DNA of 50,353 nucleotides, from NCBI GenBank assembly GCA_002347185.1, contig DDXK01000055.1:42814-93166 (forward strand), read 5' to 3'. The number at the start of each line of letters is the position of its first letter. Position 1 is the stretch's first letter. This DNA comes from Desulfobulbaceae bacterium UBA2262. GTDB lineage: Bacteria > Desulfobacterota > Desulfobulbia > Desulfobulbales > Desulfurivibrionaceae. Under the pieces are notes generated by a model. That model was given only the letters and a program-made list of their open reading frames with translations. It searched no databases and was not told the origin of the DNA. A program made the position numbers and the translations under genes. Shown piece after piece: positions 33,505 through 42,180 of the stretch.

Positions 33505-34182
33505 ATGCTGATAGCCCTTGAAAATGTCTGCAAGATCTACAACCAGGGCCAGGCCAATGAGGTGCGGGCGCTGAGCGGAATCGACCTGAGCGTCGAAGCC
33601 GGGAGCATGCTCTGTCTCAAGGGCCCCAGCGGCTCGGGAAAAAGCACCCTCCTCGCCATCATCGGTTGTGTTTTCCCGCCCACCAGCGGGCGCGCCGCCA
33701 TTGCCGGCAAGCAGCTTGCCCGCCTGCCCGATCGTTTTCTCACCATCCATCGCCGGGAAAGCATCGGCTTCATCTTTCAGAAATTCAATGTGCTGCCGGA
33801 GCTCACCGTGCTGGAGAACATCACCCTGCCGCTCCTGCCCCTGGGAATTTCCCCCAGGGAACGGCGGCAGCGGGCGAAGACCCTCATGGAGCGGCTGGGG
33901 ATCGCCCACCGCGAGAACTTTCCGGCCGGGCAGATTTCGGGCGGGGAACTGCAGCGGGTGGCCATCGCCAGAGCCCTGATCAACAGGCCGCCCATCATCC
34001 TGGCCGATGAGCCCACCGCCCATCTCGATACCCCCCTGAGCCGCGAATTCATGGCCATCATGCAGCAGTTGCAGGCAGAAGGGAAGACCATCGTCATCGC
34101 CTCCCACGACCCCCTGGTTTTCGAGCATCCCGCCATTGACCGGCAGGTCGCCATTCAGGACGGCAGGATCCATGTTCCTTAA
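33505..34182 (+). CDS. MacB/LolD-type ABC ATPase (2)
   Basis: The 225-residue ATPase has Walker A GPSGSGKST, IFQKFNVLPELTVLEN, signature ISGGELQRVAIARAL, Walker B IILADEPTAHLD and switch His ASHD. It belongs to the MacB/LolD subfamily and almost certainly powers the permease encoded just upstream. A purine-rich GATGAGGAG abuts the ATG. Its end overlaps the next gene by 11 nt. Confidence 0.9.
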   Translation: MLIALENVCKIYNQGQANEVRALSGIDLSVEAGSMLCLKGPSGSGKSTLLAIIGCVFPPTSGRAAIAGKQLARLPDRFLTIHRRESIGFIFQKFNVLPELTVLENITLPLLPLGISPRERRQRAKTLMERLGIAHRENFPAGQISGGELQRVAIARALINRPPIILADEPTAHLDTPLSREFMAIMQQLQAEGKTIVIASHDPLVFEHPAIDRQVAIQDGRIHVP

Positions 34183-35179
34183 TCCCTGGAGTATCGCCCT
34201 GACGCTCTGCGGCCTTCTGGCCCTTGCCCTTGGCGCCGTTGCGTCAAGGACCGCCCTGCGCGTTCTGCGCTTCTGGGATCTCGGCAGCGACAGCAACCGG
34301 CAGATAAGCCTGGAGGGCGAGATCTGGCTTTCCTCGACCCTGATGGCCTATGGGCTCGGGTTTCAGATCGTCACCCTTTTTCTCTTTGTCCTGGCCGCGG
34401 ATCAGTTTGCCCAGGCCATCGCCGGGGCCATGTGCGCCACCGGTTCGCTCCTGGCCAGCCCCTACGGAGTGCCGACCCTGCTGGTGAAGCTTTGCGGGCT
34501 TTTCTTCTACGGCTTCTGGCTGCTCCTGCACCAGCTGGACATCCGCTCCGAGCACTATCCCCTGGTCCGGAGCAAATATCTCTACCTCCTCCTGCTCATC
34601 CCCTTCCTGGTTCTCGATGTTTCCCTGCAGACCCTCTACATCGCCGGACTCAAGCCTGATATCATCACCTCCTGCTGCGGGGTGGTCTTTGGCAGCACTG
34701 CCGCCGGCGAAAGCAACCTGCTGGGCGGCTCTTCCCGGCATGGACTGCTGATCGCTTTTTCCCTCGCCAGCCTGAGTCTGGCGGGCATGGCCACCATCCT
34801 CCTGCGCCGCTGGCGCCCCAGGCTGGCCTGGTCCTATTCCCTGGGCTGGCTTTGTTTCCTGCCCCTCGCCCTGGTGGTGATCACCACGGTGGTTTCCTCC
34901 TACGTCTATGCCATGCCTTACCATAAATGTCCCTTCTGTCTGCTCAAGCCGGAATACCACTATTTTGGCCTGCCCCTCTACGGCAGCCTGCTGCTCGCGG
35001 GCTTTTTCGGGATGAGCGCGGCGCCGACCGGACTGGTGCGGAGCAAGCCCGGCCTTGCCCGGGTGGTCGACTCCTATCAGCGGCTGGCGGTCAAGGGCTC
35101 TCTTCTCCTGCTCGTGATCTTTGCAGGGCTTTCCTGGTATCACTTTCTGAAGTATCTGCTTGTGGGCGGAGAGGGATAG
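34172..35179 (+). CDS. Polytopic membrane protein with conserved-looking cysteine motifs
   Basis: The 335-residue protein has about eight transmembrane helices. Cysteines sit in short, unusual motifs near membrane boundaries: CATGSLLASPYGVPT (C88), TSCCGVVFG (C168-C169) and HKCPFCLLKPEYHY (C253, C256). Together with a nearby histidine-rich segment these could bind copper or form a redox disulfide. It overlaps the ATPase gene by 11 nt and ends the operon at a strong terminator. I know no characterised family; a vitamin-K-reductase-like or metal-transfer role is only a guess. Confidence 0.72.
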   Translation: MFLNPWSIALTLCGLLALALGAVASRTALRVLRFWDLGSDSNRQISLEGEIWLSSTLMAYGLGFQIVTLFLFVLAADQFAQAIAGAMCATGSLLASPYGVPTLLVKLCGLFFYGFWLLLHQLDIRSEHYPLVRSKYLYLLLLIPFLVLDVSLQTLYIAGLKPDIITSCCGVVFGSTAAGESNLLGGSSRHGLLIAFSLASLSLAGMATILLRRWRPRLAWSYSLGWLCFLPLALVVITTVVSSYVYAMPYHKCPFCLLKPEYHYFGLPLYGSLLLAGFFGMSAAPTGLVRSKPGLARVVDSYQRLAVKGSLLLLVIFAGLSWYHFLKYLLVGGEG

Positions 35180-35212
35180 GAGGGAAGGGGGTGAGAGGGG
35201 AAGGGGAGGTGC

Positions 35213-35258
35213 AAATCCCCACAGGGCCAGGCGAGTGACCAGCCCTGTGGGGATTTTT
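35213..35258. terminator. Bidirectional intrinsic terminator
   Basis: A perfect 15-bp stem (35213-35227 with 35242-35256) with a 14-nt loop carries AAA on the left and TTTTT on the right. It sits between convergent genes, so it can end both the ABC/NosL operon and the regulator/NosL operon. Confidence 0.88.
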
Positions 35259-35259
35259 G

Positions 35260-35787
35260 CTACATCTTTTTCATGTGCATGCCGCCCATGAGGGGCTTGA
35301 TGGTTTCCATGTCGATGGTTTCGTAGGTGCCGAGGCTGCCGCCTTTCTCCTGCTGGAAAGCCTCGGCCCGGGCCTTGTCGGCGAAGGGGATCAGCTCCTT
35401 GCCCATGGGGCCCATTTCCGTGCTGCCAATGACGTAGTAGGCGCTCTTGCCGTCGATCCAGGCGCCGCTCTGGAAGTCCTTGACCCAGACGGCGCTGACC
35501 TGTTCGGCGGTGTGGGCGGTGGTGAATTTGGGCATGTTGAGCAGGAAGCGGAACATGCATTTGCCACCGTCAAAGGCGCTGCTGCTGCCGTCTGTGAAAA
35601 GCACCTGGGTCTGCCAGGCCGGATAGCGGTGCGGATACATGCCGCAGGCCGCGCAGGTCGCCTCCGGGCCAATCGTCGGCGCAGCCTGTTTTTCCGCGGC
35701 TCCGGGCTGGCCCGCCAGGAGAAGCAGGGAGGCGGCGAGGGCGAGGAGTATTCGGCAGTGCTGGGTGAAAGAATGTTTTTTTTGCAT
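35260..35787 (-). CDS. NosL-family copper-site protein (2)
   Basis: The 175-residue protein has a signal peptide (ILLALAASLLLLAGQPGAA) and a NosL core ATCAACGMYPHRYPAW with C45, C48 and M50, then FTDGSSSAFDGGKCMFRFL, WIDGKSAYYVIGS and GPMGKELIPFADKARAEAF. The tail is Met/His-rich (MGGMHMKKM), consistent with copper binding. It lies 19 nt after the RegA-like gene in the sensor-regulator operon, tying copper handling to that regulator. It is distinct in sequence from the NosL at 31485. AAGGAG precedes the ATG. Confidence 0.9.
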   Translation of the reverse strand: MQKKHSFTQHCRILLALAASLLLLAGQPGAAEKQAAPTIGPEATCAACGMYPHRYPAWQTQVLFTDGSSSAFDGGKCMFRFLLNMPKFTTAHTAEQVSAVWVKDFQSGAWIDGKSAYYVIGSTEMGPMGKELIPFADKARAEAFQQEKGGSLGTYETIDMETIKPLMGGMHMKKM

Positions 35788-35806
35788 GGCTGGCTCCTTG
35801 TGGCGT

Positions 35807-36314
<508 letters not shown>

Positions 36315-36343
<29 letters not shown>

Positions 36344-37751
36344 GAATTTCCCCCTCTGGCAGGACCGCCTCCCTTCGCATGGGTGCGGGGCTTGCCTTGA
36401 TTTGCCGTAAAGAAAAGAAGAGCGTCACCGTGGTTCCGGCCCCGGGCCTGGACTGGAGTTTGATCCCCCCGCCAAAGCGCTCTGCCGCGGTTTTTGCGAG
36501 ATAGAGCCCCAGCCCCATCCCCTTGCCCGGCTCCTTGGTGGTGAAAAAAGGCTCGGTGGCCCGGGCCAGGGTTTCGGGGGCCATGCCCGCACCCTGGTCG
36601 GTGATCTGCAAAGAGAGAAAGGTTGCATCCCGCAACCATTCCACCTGAACCGGACGGCCAGCCGGCGAGGCGTCCAGGGCATTTTTAATGAGCCCCCGCA
36701 CGATGCGGCGCATGGTGCGCAGCGGCAGTTCAACAACAACCCCCGGGTCTTTTGCAAAGAATTGTACCTGATTTCTCTGCGACTCGGGAAGGGTGGAAAT
36801 CGTCTCCGTCAGAAAGGCATCGAGCAGGAAGGGGGAGAGTTCTTCGCCGAGATTCTCTCCCGCGTCGGCGGACATCTGGAAGAGGATTTCCTTGCAGTGC
36901 CTGACCTGATCGCGGATGAGGGTTGCGTCTGCGACCAACTCTTCGTTTCCTTTCTCCGCCTTGAGCGCATGGAGCATTTCTCCCGCGGCTATGGCTATTG
37001 TGGCGAGGGGGGTGGAAAATTCATGGGCCGCGCCCGCCGCCAGGGTGGCAAGGGAGGCAAGCTTTTCGTTCTTGCTCCGCTCTTCCCGCAGGGCGGCCAG
37101 GGTGGCTTGTTCCTTGGCCAGGGCCTGCTGGATGCGGCCGGCGAAGAAAACGATGAAAAAGGCGGTCACGGCAAAGGCCACCCACATCCCCTGGAGATGG
37201 ATCTTCATGGGGTCGCTCAGGGTGGCCAGCAGGGCGGGCTCCGGGTGACAGGGCTGACTCGGACTGCCGGCCGCGGGCAGATAAAAGAGGGCGCCGTAGC
37301 CGGCCAGGGTGAAGCCGGCAAGTCCCCAAGTCCAGGCCGGCTTGAGGAGGATGGCAGCCAGGGTGATGTGGACCAGGTAGAGGAAGCTGAAGGGGTTCAT
37401 CGGCCCGCCGGAATAATAGAGGAGCAGGGTGAGCAGGGCCGTGTCCAGGAACATGGCCAGGGCCACCAGCCAGTCGGCGACGGGAACATTTTTTTTGCTG
37501 AGGCCGAGAAAAAGGAGGTTGGTGAACACTTCAAAGAGCAGGATGGTGAAGATGATTCCGTAGGGCAGGGCAATGGGCAGAAAAAAGAAGACGAGGAGAA
37601 CCAGCAGCAGCTGGGCCGCCACCGCCCCCCAGCGCAGATGGAGCAGCCACTGGAAGGCGACCTCGGCGGTGGTCGCGCTTTTGGGGTTTGCCGGAGAAGG
37701 CTGGGGATGGATGACCGTTTGCAAAGGTGGCTCCGTCTGGCCTTGCCCCAT
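36315..37751 (-). CDS. RegB/PrrB-family redox sensor histidine kinase
   Basis: The kinase of about 478 residues has six N-terminal transmembrane helices and the RegB quinone-binding heptad GGPMNPF (115-121). The H-box is GAAHEFSTPLATI with phospho-His H243, and the redox-active cysteine is C286 in VRHCKEIL, matching RegB Cys265. N, G1 and G2 boxes follow (IKNALDAS, DQGAGM, GKGMGLGL). It should sense the quinone pool or redox state and phosphorylate the RegA-like regulator. The start is uncertain: ATG 37751 is used here, and a TTG at 37784 inside a repeat is also open. Neither has a clear ribosome site. Confidence 0.9.
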
Positions 37752-37777
37752 AAGGGGCAACACGCCGGAGAGAAGGT

Positions 37778-37811
37778 TTGTCAACAGGTTGTCAACAGGG
37801 TGTGTTGATAA
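37778..37811. repeat. Tandem 11-mers plus an inverted copy upstream of the sensor kinase
   Basis: TTGTCAACAGG occurs twice head to tail (37778-37788 and 37789-37799). An inverted near-copy TGTTGATAA (37803-37811) forms a 9-bp inverted repeat with one mismatch with the second copy across GGGTG. The arrangement looks like a multi-site operator in the kinase promoter or leader. Confidence 0.55.
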
Positions 37812-37962
37812 CCAGGCACAGGGTCTGCTTCTGCCCTGTACCGCAAATTTTTCTTTTCGACAAGAAAACAGGAAGAAAAGGCCCGGGGAATTTTCTGTGG
37901 CGGAGGAGAGCGGGGCGCAAAAGAGAGAATATCCATGAAGATTGCGCTTTTAGCGAATCGTG

Positions 37963-37979
37963 TGCGACAATTTGCCGCA
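37963..37979. promoter_or_regulatory. RegA/ActR-like operator (copy 2)
   Basis: TGCGAC-AATTT-GCCGCA is the same inverted repeat as at 30039-30055; 19 of 21 bases including flanks are shared. It lies in the divergent region between the RegB-like gene and torD, so it could control both. It ends 1 bp before the predicted -35 of the torD promoter, as expected for an activator. Confidence 0.65.
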
Positions 37980-37980
37980 T

Positions 37981-38008
37981 TTGCAACCCGGACCCCCTGT
38001 GTTATACG
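37981..38008 (+). promoter_or_regulatory. Predicted promoter of the torD-molybdoenzyme operon
   Basis: TTGCAA (37981-37986) and TATACG (38003-38008) are spaced by 16 nt, directly downstream of the RegA-like operator. The leader to torD would be about 250 nt; no gene or RNA family was recognised in it. Confidence 0.45.
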
Positions 38009-38260
38009 ACCACATTGGTTTTTTCCTTATAAACGCTCATTGGCTGAGCAGCGGCCTTCTTCCTGGCGGCTCCAGGAAAGGGGGTATCCTTCCGCGCCAA
38101 TGGGCGTCCTTTGTTATTTTGACATCAAGCAATGGCTGGCCGCCCGGGAAGAGTTTGCTTTCCTGAGCGTCCTGTGGGCCTGATGCCATACAGAGTGGTC
38201 GGGCGGGCGCAACCGCACCCCGCAGGGATTTTTTCCTGATCCCGCCACCAGAGTGAGGGT

Positions 38261-38854
38261 ATGACGCAGAGCGCCTCCATCAGTATGGCGGATATCTACC
38301 GCTTTCTTTCGCAATCCATGCAGTACCCCAACCCGGACTGGATGGATGAGACTTATTTTTCCGCAATCAATAACTTTCTCGACGAGCTGGGCTGGCAGGA
38401 CGAGGCCGAAGCGCTCTCCAAGTCGATCGGCCAGGGCAAAGAGTGGCTTGAGCCCCTGCAGATCGAGCATACCCGCCTCTTTGTCAACGCCGTACCCTCG
38501 GTTATCGCCCCGCCATACGGCTCGGTCTACCTCAGCGACGACGGCATGCTCTATGGGCCGAGCGCGGTGAAGACCAAGCAGTTCTACCGGGAAAGGGGCT
38601 TTGCCCCGAGCGGCGAGTACGATATCCCGGACCATCTTTCCTTTGAACTCGAATTTCTTGCCCTGCTTGCCGAGGATGACAGGCAGGAGGATGAGGAGCT
38701 CTTCCTGAAAGAGCATTTCCGCCCCTGGTTCCCGAAGTTCCGGGAGAGGGTGCTGGCAGAGGGTCGTCACCCTTTTTACAGGGTTTTGGTTAACTTAATT
38801 GATTTTTTTACAAGGGAGGAACTGGAAAATGGCTTTGAATCTGACGAGACGTAA
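38261..38854 (+). CDS. TorD/DmsD-family molybdoenzyme chaperone
   Basis: The 197-residue protein belongs to the TorD family: ADIYRFLSQSMQYP, the substrate-loop EHTRLFVNAVPSVIAPPYGSVY, and DIPDHLSFELEFLALLAED. It should bind the Tat signal of the molybdoenzyme and help insert its cofactor before export. Its last codons overlap the oxidoreductase gene by 26 nt, making the partner clear. GAGGG lies just before the ATG; ATG 38285 is an alternative start. Confidence 0.92.
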   Translation: MTQSASISMADIYRFLSQSMQYPNPDWMDETYFSAINNFLDELGWQDEAEALSKSIGQGKEWLEPLQIEHTRLFVNAVPSVIAPPYGSVYLSDDGMLYGPSAVKTKQFYRERGFAPSGEYDIPDHLSFELEFLALLAEDDRQEDEELFLKEHFRPWFPKFRERVLAEGRHPFYRVLVNLIDFFTREELENGFESDET

Positions 38855-41087
38855 ATTTCTGCAGACCGCATCCCTTGCGGCAGCCTCGGCAGCAATGTCC
38901 GGCTGTTTTGCCAAGAAGGCAGATGCGAGCGCGCCCTTTGTCAGGAAACCTTTTACCGCCCCCGGCAGCTTTGCCGGCACCACCACGGCGGTGGGCGGTG
39001 TCTGCGAGATGTGCTTCTGGCGTTGCCAATTGGTCGGCAAGGTCCGGGACGGTCAGCTGGTCAAGCTCGAGGGCAACCCCAAGAGCATCGACAACGGTCA
39101 GAGCATCTGCGCCCGCGGCAATGCCGGCGTCAAGCTGCTCTACGATCCGGACCGCCTCAAGTTCCCCATGAAGAACGTGGGCAAGCGCGGCGCTCCTGAG
39201 TGGAAGCGGATCAGCTGGGAAGAGGCCCTTGACGAGTGTGCCAGCAAGCTCAAGGCCGTGGTCGACAAATACGGCCCCCAGGGCATCGCCATTTTCCCGC
39301 ATGGCTCCTCCGCCAAATACCCCATGACCTTTTTCGAACATGTGGTGGGCACCCCCAACAACTCCGAGGCCTCCTTCTTTCAGTGCCGCGGCATTCGCGA
39401 CACCGCCTATGTGGCCACCCTCGACGTGGCACCGGGCGAGAATGTCGATATGCCCAACGCCAAGGCCATCTTCCTGGTCGGCTGCCATTTCGGCGAGAAC
39501 GTCCACGTCTCGCACCTGAAGCGCTACCTGAAGGGTCTGGAGAACGGCGCCAAGCTGATCGTCGTCGATCCCCGCTTTTCCGCCTCCGCAGCCAAGGCGG
39601 ACATCTGGGTCAAGATCAAGCCGGGCACCGATACTGCCTTCCTGCTGGCCATCATGAATTACCTGGTCAAGGAGGGCAAATACGACAAGAAGTATGTCGA
39701 GGAGCACGGCCAGGGGTTTGACCAGTTCACCAAGGCCATCGCCCACGCCACTCCGGAATGGGCCGCCAAGATCTGCGACATTCCAGCCAAGCAGATCAAG
39801 GAAGTGGCCGACATGCTGGCCGCCAACGCGCCCAGTGTTTCCATTCATCCTGGCCGGCACGTGAGCTGGCACGGCAACGACTTTCAGCGTGAACGCTCCC
39901 TGGCCTGCCTCACCGGTCTGCTTGGCGCCATCGGCGTCAAGGGTGGCTTTGTCGCCGGCAAGGGGCCGAAGAGCGGCAAGGCCGGCTGGCCCAAGCCCAT
40001 GGCCGAGCATGCCGAAAAGTACGCCCTGCACAAGCTGGCCAAGGTACATCCCTACTCGCCGCCGGGCACTCCCACCGATCTGATCCGCAATGCCGCCGTG
40101 ACCGGCAAGCCTTATCCGATCAAGGGCTTTGTCGCCTGGGGCCAGAACCCCATCCAGACCATTCCCGACCAGGCCCTGACCATCAAGATGCTCCAGCAGA
40201 TGGATTTTGTGCTGGTCTGCGATGTCATGCCCACCGATATCACCATGTACGCCGATATCCTCCTGCCCGAGTCCTCCTACCTGGAGCGCTACGATCATAT
40301 CCAGAAGGGCACCCAGTGGAATTTCGCTGATCCGCATCAGCAGTTCATCACGGCTCGCATGCCGCTGGTTTCTCCCACCGCGGCCGATCATGAGCGCAAG
40401 GATTCGGTCTGGATAGTCAACGAGCTCGCCAAGCGTATGGGCTACGGGGAGCACATCAAGGTTCAGTCCGGCGAGGATATGACCGACAAGATCCTGGCTG
40501 GCGCCGAGCCGCCGCTCTCCATCGAACAGCTGCGCAAGGAAGACGGCATCCATGTCCAGCCCGGTGTCGATCCCTACGGCAAGGCCCTGGATGTCTACTT
40601 CTTCAGCGAGGACATTGCCGCCGCCGGCTTCCCGGGCGCGCCGACCTATATTCCGGTTCCCGAGCCGCCCAAGGGCTTTGCCCGCCTGGTGTACGGCCGC
40701 GCTCCGGTGCACACCTTCAACCGCACCATGAACAACGCCTGGCTGCACAACGAGATGCCCACCAACCCGGTCTGGCTCAACGACGAGTCGGCCAAGAAGA
40801 TGGGCCTGAAGGATGGCGACTCTGTCATGCTCGTCAACCAGGACGGCGTCAAGTCCCGCACCAGCACCGTGGTCAAGGTGACCCCCGGCATCCGCAAGGA
40901 TACGGTCTACATGGCCCATGGGTACGGCACCATGAACCCGCTCATGACCGTAGGCGCCGGCGCCGGTGTCGACGATCAGAGCCTGATCAGCAAATCGGCG
41001 GTCGACCCTGAGACCGGTGCTCACGGTATGCGCAACAACTTTGTCAAGTTCATCAAGGACGGCAAGGAGCTGAGCATCCCGGCCTGA
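38829..41087 (+). CDS. Tat-exported PsrA/PhsA-like molybdopterin oxidoreductase
   Basis: The 752-residue member of the DMSO-reductase family has a twin-arginine signal TRRKFLQTASLAA followed by a lipobox-like MSGC. A [4Fe-4S] motif is formed by C59, C62, C66 and C94, followed by the molybdo-bis-MGD domains. Size and motifs (CEMCFWRCQL, EGNP, ICARGNAG) resemble polysulfide and thiosulfate reductases; C186 in FFQCRGIRD is the probable Mo ligand. Possible substrates include polysulfide, thiosulfate, selenium or arsenic oxyanions; the sequence alone does not decide. GGGAGGA sets ATG 38829. No membrane NrfD/PsrC-type subunit follows. Confidence 0.9.
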   Translation: MALNLTRRKFLQTASLAAASAAMSGCFAKKADASAPFVRKPFTAPGSFAGTTTAVGGVCEMCFWRCQLVGKVRDGQLVKLEGNPKSIDNGQSICARGNAGVKLLYDPDRLKFPMKNVGKRGAPEWKRISWEEALDECASKLKAVVDKYGPQGIAIFPHGSSAKYPMTFFEHVVGTPNNSEASFFQCRGIRDTAYVATLDVAPGENVDMPNAKAIFLVGCHFGENVHVSHLKRYLKGLENGAKLIVVDPRFSASAAKADIWVKIKPGTDTAFLLAIMNYLVKEGKYDKKYVEEHGQGFDQFTKAIAHATPEWAAKICDIPAKQIKEVADMLAANAPSVSIHPGRHVSWHGNDFQRERSLACLTGLLGAIGVKGGFVAGKGPKSGKAGWPKPMAEHAEKYALHKLAKVHPYSPPGTPTDLIRNAAVTGKPYPIKGFVAWGQNPIQTIPDQALTIKMLQQMDFVLVCDVMPTDITMYADILLPESSYLERYDHIQKGTQWNFADPHQQFITARMPLVSPTAADHERKDSVWIVNELAKRMGYGEHIKVQSGEDMTDKILAGAEPPLSIEQLRKEDGIHVQPGVDPYGKALDVYFFSEDIAAAGFPGAPTYIPVPEPPKGFARLVYGRAPVHTFNRTMNNAWLHNEMPTNPVWLNDESAKKMGLKDGDSVMLVNQDGVKSRTSTVVKVTPGIRKDTVYMAHGYGTMNPLMTVGAGAGVDDQSLISKSAVDPETGAHGMRNNFVKFIKDGKELSIPA

Positions 41088-41156
41088 TTCTTGCGAAGTT
41101 GTTGTTGAGAACAAATTTGTGCTGCTATTAACTATCTTGTTTATGGAGGTATTACC

Positions 41157-41972
41157 GTGAGTCAATACGGAATGATTATAGATCTTGATAAATGTGTCGG
41201 CTGCCACGCCTGTGCCATCGCCTGCCGGGCTGAATGGGAAGTGCCTGTGGGCAAGGATTCGGCCGACCGGGAGAGGAAAAGGAATTTTGTCAAGCGGCTG
41301 GGGCCCAGCAACACCCCGCACGGCCTTTCTTCCACCTATTATCCTGCCCTCTGCAACCATTGCGACAAGCCGGCCTGTGTCGACGTCTGCCCTGCCGACA
41401 AGGTTGAAGTCACCTTCAAGGACGCCAAGACCGGCGCCACCAAGACCATGGCGGTGGCCGCCACCTGGAAGGATCCCTTCAACGGTACCGTGCAGATCGA
41501 CAAAGAGCGCTGCCTTGGCTGCGGCGCCTGCGCCGACGCCTGCCCCTACGACGCCCGTTACGTGAACGAGGATGGCGATGAGCCCAAGGCCGACAAGTGC
41601 ACCTTTTGTGTCGAGCGGGTGGCAGAGGGTCTCGAACCGGCCTGCGTGCAGACCTGCCTGGCCCGCGCCCGCATCTTCGGCGATCTTTCCGACCCCAACT
41701 CCGAGGTGGCCAAGTATGTGAAGAAGGGTGCGGCCCGCCTGGAGAGCGCCAAGGTGAAGATCGGTCCCAATGTCCGTTACTACGGCAACAAGAAGGACAT
41801 GCATCTGCTGACCAGCACCTGCACCCCGCAGGCCATGCCGCAGGCCAATCTGCGCCGGACCATCATGGCCCGCATGATGAAGCCGGCCATGGAGCAGGTC
41901 AAGGGCCTCGGTCTGCTCGGTCTGGCCGGGGCCGTAGTGGTCAAGGGCTTGAGCGAGGACGAGAAGGAATAA
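41157..41972 (+). CDS. Four-cluster [4Fe-4S] electron-transfer subunit
   Basis: The 271-residue protein has four cysteine groups for [4Fe-4S] clusters: CVGCHACAIAC (13-23), CNHCDKPACVDVCP, CLGCGACADACP and CTFCVERVAEGLEPACVQTC. It is of the DmsB/PsrB/TtrB type and should carry electrons to the molybdoenzyme. It is longer than PsrB. The extra C-terminus (after ARARIFGD) ends in a hydrophobic stretch GLGLLGLAGAVVV that might touch the membrane, notable because no membrane subunit gene follows. It starts at GTG 41157 with GGAGGT upstream and ends at an intrinsic terminator. Confidence 0.92.
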   Translation: MSQYGMIIDLDKCVGCHACAIACRAEWEVPVGKDSADRERKRNFVKRLGPSNTPHGLSSTYYPALCNHCDKPACVDVCPADKVEVTFKDAKTGATKTMAVAATWKDPFNGTVQIDKERCLGCGACADACPYDARYVNEDGDEPKADKCTFCVERVAEGLEPACVQTCLARARIFGDLSDPNSEVAKYVKKGAARLESAKVKIGPNVRYYGNKKDMHLLTSTCTPQAMPQANLRRTIMARMMKPAMEQVKGLGLLGLAGAVVVKGLSEDEKE

Positions 41973-42002
41973 GTCGTTCCGCGATTTTGCTGGTTATGAG
42001 GG

Positions 42003-42036
42003 GCCCCCGGCGCCAAAAGGCGTCGGGGGCTTTTTT
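42003..42036 (+). terminator. Intrinsic terminator of the molybdoenzyme operon
   Basis: A 12-bp stem (GCCCCCGGCGCC with GGCGTCGGGGGC, one G-U pair) with an AAAA loop is followed by six T, 30 nt after the iron-sulfur subunit stop. Confidence 0.92.
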
Positions 42037-42180
42037 GTGGGTGGGCAGCAGAGTTTTCGGCTCGTCTATTTTCCGTGTTTCCAATAATCAGGTCGTTTGA
42101 CAAAATCCCCTGCGAAGGGTAGTCCTATCGCAAAGTCCTTGGCCTGCCTGCCACAAGAACAACGCCGGACTGCGGTGCTT

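Noticed and set aside
31485..35787. A nitrous-oxide reductase (nos) operon
   Set aside because: Two NosL proteins are present, but no NosZ, NosD or NosR signature exists and the ABC proteins are MacB/FtsX type, unlike NosFY.
38808..41804. A 998-codon open frame on the minus strand opposite the molybdoenzyme and Fe-S genes
   Set aside because: It mirrors the codon structure of high-GC genes on the plus strand, has no family motifs (Gly/His/Val-rich composition) and crosses two genuine genes.
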